A DNA stretch of 54,125 nt from Adiantum capillus-veneris (lineage: Eukaryota; Streptophyta; Polypodiopsida; Polypodiales; Pteridaceae), in contig JABFUD020000256.1 in NCBI GenBank assembly GCA_014529385.2, positions 1-54,125 on the forward strand, written 5' to 3'. The translations under genes and the position numbers were made by a program. Position 1 is the stretch's first letter; each line of letters opens with the position of its first letter. This document shows positions 34,367 through 45,092 of the stretch, piece by piece. Below the pieces are notes generated by a model. It was not told the DNA's origin, ran no database searches, and saw only the letters and a list, made by a program, of their open reading frames with translations.

Positions 34367-35327
34367 TGTTGACCGCTGGGTCAACAACACAACATAACTC
34401 AAGTTTCGTACCAAAGTCTTATCTTTTGCGAGTTATGAAATGCTGCGGATTATGGCTATGAACGTCATTTGTAATGAGTAGTTATTCTAGTTTCAGAAGC
34501 CGGGGTGCAATGGCACTTCCAGATTTTAAATACAAAACCATTTGACCCTTTCAACCCCATTTTTGGTTAAACCTAAGGTAGCCTTAGTATATAAGGTACC
34601 TAGGTCATTTTGTAAAAGGGGGGAGACTTTAATCATAATCAAAACTTTAGCGCTGCCGTCTACTGTGTGTGAGAGAGAAAGAGAGTGAGCGTGAGCTTTA
34701 TCCTCTATCTACGCCCGACTCGCTCAACACATTGGAGATCCGACTGCACCATTGTTGTAGGCTCGAGGAGAGCTACGTGACAACGCCAAGCATTCCACGC
34801 CAGACGAAGCGCACACGCCGACACATCTACGAGCTATTTGTGGCCGTAAGTATATCAAACGATGTCTGTTTTCTGCGTGCTAGTAGTCTATAGAATCGTG
34901 GCGACATAAGCCACACATAGTTACTCATAAATTCCAGTTTCGAGCACTTTCAAAATTCTGCTCTGTCATCCTACGCATTTTCCGCAGACGGATTTAGAGT
35001 GAGGGTTTTGAGTGTAGAAGCTTAGGGACAGGTTTATCCTAGTGAGGGGATGGTGTTCCTTAAGTTTTGTACGAATCTGGCATGATTATGTGAGTTACCT
35101 TCTGTATGTGTGTATGTGGCTAGGTGGTGTAGTTGAGAGCAGTGAGGTTCTTGATTGTGGTTTAGTTGGCCTTCCAGAGTGTTGTATGTGTAGGATGGTC
35201 TCAACATGACAAGCTAAAGAGATTTCCTCCGTGTGCCTATCGTGTCATCTGTGTCCTCGATTGACATTATGTTGATCTAGGTAGTGTTTGCATGCACTTC
35301 ATGGGTGTGTGAGTCGCTCCCGCAACA
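34367..35327 (+). repeat. G1 3' LTR
   Basis: 961 bp, the same length as the 5' LTR, with about 36 substitutions and no length change that I can see. It ends CGCAACA, followed by the GACAC target duplicate. It keeps the TCATCCTACGCA motif near 34967. Confidence 0.93.
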
Positions 35328-35332
35328 GACAC

Positions 35333-35700
35333 TTAACCGAACACCACACTTATATTCTATTATTTTTTTGAGCTAGTATAGCTAAACTATGTGTAAATCC
35401 TGATTCCATAGTAGTAGTTTGATTTTTTGAGTTGTAATTATTTCATGATATGTGTAAATTCCCACGTGAGCTGGCAACTGGACATTTAGAAATCCCTAGG
35501 TATAAAAGTCAATAACCTTGATGTGAAAGGAGGCTTATCTTTTGAAGAAGAAAGTGTTCTGCTGTACGTACGCTCAAGCAACTTCTCAACTCCAATTTGT
35601 AATCAACATAACTAATGATTGGGTAATTTGCCTTCAATTTTGAAACTTGTATTGTGTTCCTCTTCCCATGCTCTTTCATTCAAGTGTAAGCATTGTTAGT
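35333..35700 (+). repeat. Probable remainder of the G0 3' LTR
   Basis: This sequence joins 20129-20165 once N1 and G1 with their target duplicates are taken out. It carries a TATAAAAG string near 35501, as an LTR promoter would. The outer end could not be fixed because no second copy of this LTR is in the window. Confidence 0.5.
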
Positions 35701-35763
35701 TTTGTTGTGGTTTGTGACTACACGTTAGTGAGCTTAATCTTCAAATTTGAATGTCTAAATCAC

Positions 35764-35915
35764 CATATTTTGACATTTTGACCATAGGAGAGTGTTCCTA
35801 AACCATAGGAGAGTGTTCCTAAACCATAGGGCAACCTTTGGATAGTGTTCCATATTTTGACATTTTGACCATAGGAGAGTGTTCCTAAACCATAGGGCAA
35901 CCTTTGGATAGTTTT
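35764..35915. repeat. Short tandem repeats, ACCATAGGAGAGTGTTCCTAA
   Basis: The 20-base phrase ACCATAGGAGAGTGTTCCTA occurs at about 35780, 35803 and 35869. A larger unit of about 89 bp (CCATATTTTGACATTTTGACC through CAACCTTTGGATAGT) is present twice. Confidence 0.85.
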
Positions 35916-36189
35916 GTTGTAATTTATAAGACTTTGATAATGATGGATTGCAATTTTCATGTTGGATCAAAGCATGTATTGGTGGTACCAAAAAGTGGTG
36001 TCTTGGACAATCCTTTGGTAACACTTTAAAACCCCCGTTTTCATGTTTCAAGTTTAATATTTATGACCTTGTTATATATCAATGGATATCCATTTGAAAG
36101 TAGAATCTAAAACTAGACAATCCGACAAATTTTAAGTGCGTTCACGAAAACTTTACCAATCCCCACCTTTTATTAAAGGAACCACCAAA

Positions 36190-36570
36190 AAGTGCAAAAG
36201 GTGGTACCACCAATATATTCTTTCTCCTTGCCAGATTGCAACCAAACTTGATTGGATAGTTCCCTTAGACCTCTTAGACCTCCTCATAAAGTTTCATTGC
36301 ATATTGACTTTGTTTGAGTGTCAAAATGGCATGATGACCTAGAGCGGTGAGGTAGGACATAGATAGATTTTTCGATCATTGAGTGGTGGTTTTCTTGTTG
36401 AGTTGTTGCGTTTGCTTGTTTGGTTCATTTCTTGAAGATTGACAACCTCAAAGAGTCTCCGTGCTCCATCCGAGTTGCTTCCCTGATTATTTACATTATG
36501 TTAGTGCCAGACAATTATGTTGCAGATGTCCGATCGCGACAACTCGCTAACATTAGTCTACATGGCTAGA
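36190..36570 (+). repeat. MULE-like left inverted repeat
   Basis: Includes TTGACTTTGTTTGAGTGTCA, the ATTTTTCGATCATTGAGTGG core and ATTATGTTAGTGCCAGA. The order and spacing of these blocks are the same in the right arm, reversed. Confidence 0.8.
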
Positions 36571-36726
36571 AACCATATATCTAGGCGGAGATTTTTTTCA
36601 CACCCATGAGTGCAACAAAGACTACACTCATCTAATGGACACTTTCAATAGCATCCTTTGTTTCACAAGAACATCTACAATGCCATATACATGTTATGTA
36701 ATGATGATGAAGAAGAGATACCACAT

Positions 36727-36837
36727 GAGAGAGAGAGAGAGAGAGAGAGAGATTTATTCTCTCCCTCTCTCCCCAAGTGTCTAAGTCAACCAAGTAGAAA
36801 ATACACATATCACCATGGTGAGAAAATAATAGCTTGC

Positions 36838-36902
<65 letters not shown>
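36727..36902. repeat. Two (GA)n microsatellites
   Basis: GA runs at about 36728-36752 and 36840-36901. They explain the Arg-Glu and Leu-Ser repeats in overlapping frames. Confidence 0.95.
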
Positions 36903-36904
<2 letters not shown>

Positions 36905-37146
36905 CATATCATAAGTAACAAAATGCTTCATTGCAAGTAATCTTGGACAAAAAAAAAATCTTCAAAAAGGGACATCCTTTATTCATAGAAAGCATTACAT
37001 TTTATATTACTTGTAGGGTAAAAAAGAGACACTTTATTTGTTGCGTTCGCAATCAATTTCTTGAAGGCTTGGGTTTTTTAGGAGTATTGTTCTCTATGGG
37101 CAAGAGAATATTCACCACGCATCCCATTTGCTGCTTTAATCTCCCC

Positions 37147-37383
37147 TCATCCTCCTCTGTGATGATCCCAATTTTCTTCCGAGAAGAGAAATTTCCCCTT
37201 TTCATGCAATTTTAGTAAAATGTGCATCTTGAATCTATGGGCATTCGATAAAGGCCATAAATTTTCTACTATTTCCATGCCCACCTTCTTGAACAATTGG
37301 GCTCTATATCTTGCTTCATCATTGTTGATGTCCTCTAGGGAATCCCAAGTAGACTTGATGGATATCTCAAGATCGTCAGACAT
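37147..37383 (-). CDS. Hypothetical 78-aa frame with a TATA box, inside the MULE-like element
   Basis: A minus-strand frame starts at ATG 37383, following GGGGAGAGAGTAC-rich leader sequence. A TATAAAA string (37460-37454) lies 71 bases upstream of the ATG, a normal plant spacing. The protein is of balanced, non-repetitive composition: acidic start, amphipathic middle (Leu-Glu-Asp-Ile, Lys-Val-Gly-Met-Glu-Ile-Val-Glu), basic His/Lys-rich part, ending Glu-Glu-Asn-Trp-Asp-His-His. I do not recognise the family. It may be the first exon of a longer gene; no good splice donor was found near its end. Its position between the inverted ends suggests a transposon gene or a captured host fragment. Confidence 0.4.
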   Translation of the reverse strand: MSDDLEISIKSTWDSLEDINNDEARYRAQLFKKVGMEIVENLWPLSNAHRFKMHILLKLHEKGKFLFSEENWDHHRGG

Positions 37384-37396
37384 TGTGGGGAGAGAG

Positions 37397-37428
37397 TACT
37401 GATCTACACCACCTATTGGGTGTAGACC
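37397..37428. repeat. Hairpin in the leader of the 37383 frame
   Basis: CTACACC and GGTGTAG face each other around the short loop ACCTATTG, just upstream of the ATG on the minus strand. Confidence 0.6.
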
Positions 37429-37453
37429 TCAAAAAAATGTGAAGACAATGCCA

Positions 37454-37460
37454 TTTTATA
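37454..37460 (-). promoter_or_regulatory. TATA box candidate
   Basis: TATAAAA on the minus strand within GGGCTATAAAATGG, 71 bases before the ATG of the 78-aa frame. Confidence 0.5.
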
Positions 37461-37564
37461 GCCCTTGAGAAGCTATTAGTTTTAACATGAATAGATGGAT
37501 AATGCAACATGTCAACAATCTCATACGCTATGGCACAATGTAAAAATACATTACAAAACATCAC

Positions 37565-39140
37565 TCTTATGTGAAAAGTCTCACATGGGACCCTTCAATG
37601 AACCTATCACATCTTCCCCCTGTGAGGCATTCCAATATAAGTTATTTTGCTGCATGTGTGGGTGTGACAAATAGCCCACAATGCTTCCTTGACCCTGCTT
37701 TTCTTTACCATAGGTCCTCTCTCTTCATTCCTTTCAGTAGGAGTGTTTCTCACCAGCAAAATTTATCTTCCTTGGCCGTCCATAGCCGACAATCCCTGGT
37801 GACTGAATTGTAGTCAATGAGTTGACTCATCCTCTACATTAATCACCTATGTTTACAACCTCTTCTCTCAAGGAGTTTTCTTGTCATTCGTAAGAGTTGA
37901 GGGTGCTCTATTACATTGGGTTCCCTCGGTGGATTCATCAACGAACCCTATGACATGAGATGGTCAATTGCTCACCCCTCAGCAAGCCATTTCAAGGACA
38001 TGCACTTCCCTAAATGTTCCTTGCAAGTAAGAAATGGCTTAGTGCTTTGAAGAAGTGTATTTACTAAGTCAGTGGTGCATGCATTGTAGAACGATATCTG
38101 CCTCTTGAATCCTTATCTTTCTAGTCAGCTCTCATGTTTGCATTCAACAAGGTTTGTGCGTGGGGTGTTGGGACCATGGTGCGGCTTTGGTCCATGCAAT
38201 TACCTGATTGCCACAATTGTTGCAGCAATCGAAACTCGCCTACAACAACTGCCTTCTTGGATTGTGCTTGTCTCCACTTCTTGCACATTTTTTTCTAGAT
38301 TGATTACAAGGGTGCAACAATATATTTGATCATCTGTTGATGCATGCTTTGCTTCGAGTGAAAAAGGTAGGAATGATCTTGACCATCCGTCACATTGGCC
38401 TTATCGGCATTGAACGTAAGGCACAATGCATTTCAATTTTCTTGTACTTTGTTTGTCATGAAACCAAAAAAATGTACTAGTTCACATCCATGTTTGACCA
38501 ATGTGTCATTGAAGATTTCCAAAAAAGTCATTGCAAACCCATGTTTGACGAACATGTCATTGAGGCATTTTGCATGTGGCTATAGTGAGCAAGTCTTCCA
38601 TGCTATCCCACCCATGGATTAAAATTGGTTTCTTGCAAAAAAATGTTCTCTGTAACCTCTAGTATGCTAAAAAAACATATCTTGGATCATATACATGACA
38701 CAAGATTGTCACCCAATCCGCAACCTATCTGGTGTAATGAAATCAAACCCAAACGTAGAATAGATCTCCCGTACCATTTTGCCTCATACGGTTCACTAAG
38801 TCAACGCCTGATAATGGTTCCACTATTGGACATTTTGAAAACAAAGCACTTCTCCTTTTCTTAACTTTTCTCTAGAAACTTGCTACTTTGAAAGGAGCCA
38901 CAAGTGCAATTTCATTTCAAATTTAGAAGTGTGTTAATACAAAATGAAGTATTGCTAAAATAGATCATTGAAACCTAGTGGAAACATTCAAGAAAGGAAA
39001 ATATAAACAAGATACATTTACGTAGAATAACTTAAAATCTTAAAAAACCAACACAATAGTAAATGCAATGGATTGGTTACCAGGTGTCTTGCACCAAGGG
39101 ACCCATTTCCTCTGCCATAGCATATAGTTGTTTCTTCTAC
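37565..39140. other. MULE-like interior, mostly unrecognised
   Basis: Several short frames on both strands show no assigned domain. A phrase around CATGTTTGAC-AA--TGTCATTGA occurs at about 38490 and 38542, a local duplication of about 52 bp. Composition is varied enough to suggest decayed coding sequence on the minus strand. Confidence 0.4.
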
Positions 39141-39145
39141 ATTTT

Positions 39146-39409
39146 TTAGCCTACACCCTCCAATCGAAGAATACACATCAACACTATCTCTTTTGTCACA
39201 CACCTGTAGACTTTATTGGATCTCACTTGATGGTCTACAAAAAGTATTTTTTTCACCATTTTTCTTCTTTTTATCTTTTCACTGAGTGATTTGGATGTGC
39301 CATCATGAACAATGTGAGAGTGCATGCCATGATAAATGAATAGCTTATTGCATGTTTCATTCGATGGTATCACATAACACACAAAACATTTACAAGTTCC
39401 AATGCACAT
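39146..39409 (-). pseudogene. Fragment resembling a plant Mutator-like protein
   Basis: The 87-codon minus frame has a Cys-rich start (Cys-Lys-Cys-Phe-Val-Cys-Tyr-Val-Ile-Pro) followed by Tyr-His-Gly-Met-His-Ser-His-x-Val-x-x-Gly and a Lys/Arg-rich helix. From memory of family patterns this recalls the His-x-Gly-x-His-x-His-Pro-Val region of some Mutator-like proteins of plants. Flanking frames are broken. The assignment is tentative. Confidence 0.35.
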
Positions 39410-39464
39410 AATGCAAAATTAGAATAGAGGTGACATAATACTTTGCCTTAATGTTGTGTTGCAC

Positions 39465-39850
39465 ACCTCGCCAGGTATTGATGCTATTAGCGGGTCGTTG
39501 TGTTGGACGTCTGTAGCATAGCTATCTGGCACTAACATAATAAGTCAATACTCAGGGAAGTGACTCGCATGGGGCACGAAAACTCTTTGAATTTGTCAAT
39601 CTCAAGAAGTGAACCTAACAAGAAAACACACTAACCCAACAAGAAAACCACCACTCAATGATCGAAAAATCTACCTATATCCTTTCTCACCACTTAAGGT
39701 CATCACACCATTTTTGACACTCAAATAAAGTCAAAATGCAACAAAGATTTAGGAGAAGGTCCAAGAAACCTAGGGACACTATCTTACCAAGTCTGGTCAT
39801 AATTTGACAAGGTACCAAAATCACGATCCATCATGATCAAGGTCTTGAAA
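39465..39850 (-). repeat. MULE-like right inverted repeat
   Basis: Reverse-complement partner of the left arm. Similarity is strongest between 39560 and 39740 and continues more weakly to about 39850. Confidence 0.8.
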
Positions 39851-41429
39851 ACTGCAATAGAACTATGCAAAAAGGTCTTTATTGAGACAGTCATGATTCT
39901 GTAGGACATACATAAGTCTGCAAGGGCCAAGGTTTCCTAGTTTTAAACCTGTCAAATATTCTAGTTTAAACACACAAGTAGGTTTTCTGGTTTGCTTGTT
40001 GATCTATGAGATTTAACAAACCACAAGGTGGTGTGACACATGTGCAAATTATTTGATATTTGGATTGATTTTGTGTAAGCACAACAATCTTGCTTTTATC
40101 CATGACTTGGATGCATCATATATTTTCCTCTATCGTTTATCCATATATTTTCATCTATAGTTTATCGACAAAGTGATTTCGATTTCAAAACACAATTTGT
40201 TTTACTCTAAGATGGTGTTTACCATGATCTATTGTATCCTTTATGGACAAAAGTTTAGAACATTTATTGCATGGTTACAATGACTATGACTTACAAGATT
40301 GTAGCCAAGGGCTTATCATTTAGCCTCTAGTATCTAGCAATGATGCCCTACATCCACAGAGTATGATTCTACTTCTCATAATCAAACATGTGTTCCAATG
40401 GCTTTTCTTTTTATTATAGATTTTGGATTATTAGTTTAGTATTTGCATAATCCATTTAGGGTATGCTAGTTGATTTGACAAGTAAGGACACTACAACTGT
40501 GCAATTGAACTTTCCACTTATTTTCATAGCATTTATATGGCTACGAGCAAGTACGATGTGTGCTTCTAGGTTTGAGTTTTTCTCATCAGCATTTCTATTG
40601 TAATATTTTGCTTGTAACTTTATGAGATGTAGGGTGTTTCATGAGTGTAATGACTTGGGCCTAGTGCAAACTAAGGTCCATTCTCACTACATCAAGACAC
40701 TACAAATGTGTTGTTTTAAGTTAGCCTTGATCATATGTAGGTTCGCTTTGTGGTTACACACATTGGAATGTTGTGCATCCATGTAGGTAGGAATTTTGTA
40801 TGTACAGGGATGTAGGTTTAGATATTATGCAAATGTGATTAGACACAATGTAACATCATCAACTTGTAGTGTTAGCAAGCTTTGGGATCCCATTGTGTTC
40901 AGTTCAGACACTCCACACTAGGCTCTTCTTATTTCAAAAGAACAACATTAGTTTTGGGATTTACTCCACATGTGGAGAGTAAATGTACCCATGGACTTAA
41001 ACACAAGGCACAAACTTTTTTTATGTATCACAGGCAAGTCCTAAGTTCCAATCATTTTCTTGCATAAGTTTGTAAGCATTCCATGTGTAGAACGAATTGC
41101 TTCACGAGTAGGAGCATTAAATTTTTCTCAATTAGAGCATCTCCTTTGAGGTAAAATCTTTTATTGGTCTGAGATCTAGGTAGAAATATTTTTTGGCCAA
41201 AGGAACAATTTTTTTAGAGGTTATTGTTGTAACTTTGATTGCGATCATATAGTTAGACTACCATGTTCAGTCTTTGCTACAAGCAAATAGTTTCACATAT
41301 GAGTACAAGATGTCGCATTCGTCAAGCGGACCAATAGAACTAATACAGGTTTAGATTAAGAAAACATTGGTGCTCATTGAAAGAGTATTTTCATTTTTGT
41401 TTTTGAAGACAAATACTCTCTTTTAAGGG
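39851..41429. other. Intergenic DNA, no clear gene
   Basis: Plus-strand frames such as 40882-41067 show no motif. If the PPT/LTR candidate at 41430 is right, the last few hundred bases could be the decayed 3' end of a plus-strand copia pol, but I see no RNase H motif. Confidence 0.4.
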
Positions 41430-41760
41430 GGAGTAATGTCAAGAGAAGGATAGTATGCCCTTGTGGATCGAATAGGGTCTTAGACAAGGTTGTCTAGTAT
41501 GCTAAGCATAGGGGTATTCTAAAGATAGTCTCAAGGATCCTATAAAAGGAGTTTCTTGGGTGGAGAAAGGCACATCAGTAATCCCCTAACCACCACGTGA
41601 ACATTTTACCAAACATAGCGTAAGCAAAGAAAATTGCAACGATTCTTGCATGTTTTATGACCAAAGTGTTGGTTAGAAAAATTGCTTGATGGGACTAGAT
41701 TGAACACAACAATAGGTGAAGTTGGTAGGTCTCATACCATGCAATACCCATTTATTGCAC
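41426..41760 (+). repeat. Candidate copia polypurine tract and LTR start
   Basis: AAGGGGGAG followed by TAATGTCAAGAGAAGG is the common form of a plant copia PPT joined to a TG-starting LTR. A TATAAAAGG string lies about 100 bases later (near 41540), as expected of an LTR promoter. No second LTR copy was found, so the right end is a guess. Confidence 0.4.
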
Positions 41761-42270
41761 CAAGGTAATAGAAAAATGGAAAATTTACCAAAACTACCCT
41801 TGAAATTTGTGAATATTTCTAAATTACTCCTCAGATTTTAAAATCACCCAAAATACCCCTTTACTAATTTTGGATAGATTTCATATTTTTTACGTGCTTA
41901 TTCATTTTGACAATGGAGATGGAGATCTATCTTTTAGTGTCTTACGCAAAACATCTCACCAATGTGCTTGCAAATAGAGGCATTTGTGTCCACTAATAAT
42001 GGTTCATTTCTTCTTACCTTCTAAAATCCTAGCTCTATCATCTTCTATTGATGAAGAAACCAATCTTCTTTTGAATGGTTGCCAGAAATGAAAAATCTTT
42101 GGAGATCTTCAAACTTGCAACAAGGGTAATTTGGGTATTTTGAAAACATTAAAGGGATTTTGGAATGGTAAAATATGAGACGTACTTCAGAAACTTTTTA
42201 AATTTGAGGGGCATTTTGGGGATTTTCCCCAAAAACATTTCTGAACCTCCTTCACAAATCTTCTAAGTAG
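41761..42270. other. AT-rich spacer, nothing recognised
   Basis: No open frame with a domain. Partly repeated phrases about poly-A tracts and TTTGGG-ATTTT suggest low-complexity decay. Confidence 0.4.
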
Positions 42271-42470
42271 CATATTAGAAGATACTAACTACTTCCATAT
42301 ATTTTTATATAGAATCTTCCCAAACTTGTTCCTACTTCCATATTAGAAGATATTGACTACTTCCATATTTTATTATACATAATCATCCCGGATTCATTCC
42401 TACTTCCATATTAGAAGATGTTGACTACTTCCATACTTTATTATACAAAATCTTCCCAGATTTGTTCCTC
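42271..42470. repeat. Three tandem copies of a 68-bp unit
   Basis: CATATTAGAAGAT starts at 42271, 42339 and 42407, an exact 68-base period. Each unit continues ACTACTTCCATA, a TTTAT-rich part, and ATC-TCCC-GATT-GTTCCT. Copies are about 85-90% alike by eye. Confidence 0.9.
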
Positions 42471-42499
42471 TCAGTGAGGATTGTGGTGACAAAAGACTG

Positions 42500-44380
42500 C
42501 TCTCCAACACCCAAGTCAATCAAAAAGGCTTCTGAGTGTAACACATTAAACAATACCTGTGAAGGTTTCCCTTTACTTAGACTCACTACTAGGAGTGGAC
42601 ACTATAGACTGCTTCTTGCTCAACCAAGATAAGCATGAGCTATTGAGCATGAAATAAAAGCCACTTATGGACACTTGTGTGTCATAGCAACTAGACCAAT
42701 CCAAAAAGAATGTAAAATTGGTGGCAATGATTCCCTCTTGGGATTAAAAAACCCAAAATCCATGGTGCTATTCAAGTAGAAAAAATTGAACTTCCTTCCA
42801 AGGCACAGACTCTAGGTTACACATAAATTTTCTCACTTTAAATACTACATACTAAACATATGGCCTTGCAATTCATACATAAATTAGACAATCAACAACC
42901 TGATGATCTAGAGTGACATCAAAGTGATATCTACCATCATGAAGACTAAGATTCAAACTTGTCTCCATAGGAGTAGCAATAGGCTTGCAATCTTTAGAGT
43001 TGAATTTATGCACCATTGTCTCAATGTAATTCATCTGACACAAAGAAATACCTCCATAAAATTTCTTAAACTATATGCCCAAATAACTCAAACATCTCAA
43101 AAGAGGCATTCAAATCAGCCTTAAAATTAGCAATGTGTCCCTCATTCGGTCCACTGAGTAGCATGTCATCAATGATAAAATAAAGGCATCCTCCACTTGC
43201 TTGATATAAAAAGTGCTCTTAGTTGGAATAGTTTGAAAATCATGTGTAGACAATTAAGTATAGATATTTTTATACCAAGCATGTGGAGCTTTGTTTAAAC
43301 CATATAAATTCTTCTCAAGGATGCACACCTTGTGTTCCTACCCTTAAAAAAAAAAACCAAAGGTCTATGATATATACACTTCCTCATGCAAATCACCATT
43401 CAAAAATGCAGTCTTTATGTCCAACTAATGTGCATTCCAAATGTTATGAGCTACCAATGCACGAATTTTATGATGAGTCATACAATAAATGCACCGAACC
43501 ACAAACATTGCTATGGACAAGATACAATATGAATGTAGCCTACACATAACCATCTCCTTACTTAGAGTGCTACATTTTCCCCAGAATATAGGTTCCACAT
43601 ACATTTTTAAATGGTGTCTCAAGAGGGGGAAACAAAGCAACCATATTAGGTATCTGCAAGCATCCCACAATGTAGTAAAATGGAGAATTTTAAAGGAACA
43701 AAACATGCATGTCAAAGTTTTGCATCTAAACTAGCCGTTGAATCAAAAGCTATGCATGCTGAATCTTTCGCACAGTCTTGTAACATTTGTGATTATACAG
43801 TCCACAAAGAAAAGTGATAGATGTCACAATAGCATCACCAAAAGTTAGGTCATGCTCAATACATATGTCATCCACAAGCTTGACTACAACACCAAGTTTT
43901 GCAAGTGTTGATACAAGAAAAAGGTTCTCCATGATCCTAGGTACATACAAAGCACCCAAATGTTAGGTCGTGCCCAATACATTTGTAATCCATAAGCTTG
44001 ACTAAAACACCAATTTCTGTAAGTGTTGATACAAGAAAAAGGTTCTCATTGATCCTAGGTCCATATGAAGCATCCAAATGTCTAAAAGAGCTACCATCTG
44101 TAGCATTAAGGGCAATCTTTCCACTTCATTTAACTAAATAAAAGGCATCTTTTAGCACTTGTGAGAGCATTTCCATTAGAAAAAGTCTCAAGAGAAGTAA
44201 AAAAAGACCTTTGAAATGTATATGGCCAGTTGCCACACTATCAAAGTACCATACACAATCCATAGGTTGTGTAATACATGAATCATGAACAAATGGGTCA
44301 TATTGACATGCACGAAAGAGTGATAGATCTATGCTGGAAGAGCATCTATAATGGATGCATTTGCCTCTTTCGTTCAAGCC
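42500..44380 (-). pseudogene. Degraded Ty1/copia pol, antisense
   Basis: Minus-strand motifs in the correct copia order, in broken frames: Trp-Tyr-Phe-Asp-Ser-Val-Ala-Thr-Gly-His (about 44256, protease with Gly changed to Val); a Tyr-Val-Pro-x-Ile-x-x-Asn-Leu-x-x-Val-Ser segment (about 43947); RT Lys-Thr-Ala-Phe-Leu-Asn-Gly-Asp-Leu (about 43405); Leu-Tyr-Gly-Leu-Asn-Lys-Ala-Pro-x-Ala-Trp-Tyr (about 43300); Ile-Ile-Asp-Asp-Met in place of YVDD (about 43170); and Lys-Asp-Cys-Lys-Pro-Ile-Ala-Thr-Pro (about 42990). Many stops and frameshifts are present and integrase is not recognisable. Much older than C1. Confidence 0.85.
43844..44083. repeat. About 119-bp tandem duplication within the copia remnant
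   Basis: TTAGGTC-TGC-CAATACAT-TGT at 43844 recurs at 43963. The copies share AAGCTTGACTA-AACACCAA, GTGTTGATACAAGAAAAAGG and GATCCTAGGT. It duplicates the segment after the protease. Confidence 0.88.
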
Positions 44381-44830
44381 TTTAGCTTAGGGAATTTCTT
44401 GATGAGATGGTCATTTCCCCACATCAATGGTATTTCAACTTCTCCTATTCTTCACTGCCAGACTTCTCATACTTATTGATACTTAAAGAACCTATTTTGT
44501 AGGCCATCTTGTCATTCTTTTAACAATCATTGAGGCTTTTTCATATGGAGAAAGATATGTTTATTGTGTAGGATGGACATTGCTAATTGCACACATAGAA
44601 TGAGTCAGCATACATGGAGCAATTGGACGAGAACACAAATCTACACGTGGAGCGCATCCTAGTGTAGTTTAATCAACAATATTTTGATAAAGAAGAGATG
44701 GAATAGACATTGCTGGTGCTTTCCATGATCACAAAGAAGTGCTATACCCCCTGGTCTCTCTTATAGTTTAAAACTCATGTACACTAGAGTGTTTATATTC
44801 CTTTGATCATCTCATCTAAAAAGTGACCCG
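44381..44830. other. 5' part of the copia remnant or flank, not resolved
   Basis: Gag and a zinc knuckle would be expected on the minus strand here. A Cys-Gly-Glu-Met string can be read near 44425, but no full CX2CX4HX4C motif. Confidence 0.3.
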
Positions 44831-45092
44831 ATGCACGTCCCACACATTGTTACCCATAATACTTATATGATGCAAAAGCTCGATCTTGGGCATTCTGCCT
44901 ATTCGAGAAGTTTGAAGCATAAAACAAGGCTAAAACTCATGAAAATCAATGCTATAAACAGATTAAGGTGGCTTAGACTACAAATTTCTTTGTTGTCAAC
45001 TACTTTGGATGGTAAGCTTTACACCCTTGCTTTATGGGGTTGATCGATGTTGCATGTATTAATGCACAACTTTGGCTTTGTTTTTTTTGTAG

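Larger units (their letters stand above)
23295..35327 (+). mobile_element. 12.0-kb gag-protease LTR retrotransposon G1 lacking RT and integrase
   Basis: Two 961-bp LTRs (23295-24255 and 34367-35327) start TGTTGACC and end CGCAACA. They are flanked by a perfect target duplication GACAC (23290-23294 and 35328-35332). A perfect tRNA-Asp PBS follows the left LTR and a GGAAGGGGCGAG polypurine tract precedes the right LTR. LTR identity is about 96% by eye. The interior has a 3-kb leader with a palindrome array, a broken gag, a retropepsin, a W-x-P-K repeat region and a long 3' untranslated block. No RT, RNase H or integrase motif was seen on either strand. The PBS and protease point to Ty3/gypsy ancestry (Tat/Athila-like priming). 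Confidence 0.92.
36190..39850. mobile_element. Mutator-like DNA transposon with long inverted ends
   Basis: About 380 bp at 36190-36570 reappears in reverse complement at 39465-39850. The best-matching core (AGATTTTTCGATCATTGAGT, then GGTGGTTTTCTTGTTG) lies at about 36365-36405 and 39630-39670. Long terminal inverted repeats around a 2.9-kb interior are the layout of MULEs. One internal frame (39409-39146, minus) resembles a region found in some plant Mutator-like proteins. The exact ends and the expected 9-bp target duplication were not resolved because outer similarity fades. Confidence 0.65.

Noticed and set aside
36632-36931. Arg-Glu and Leu-Ser rich frames on both strands
   Set aside because: Products of the GA/CT microsatellites.
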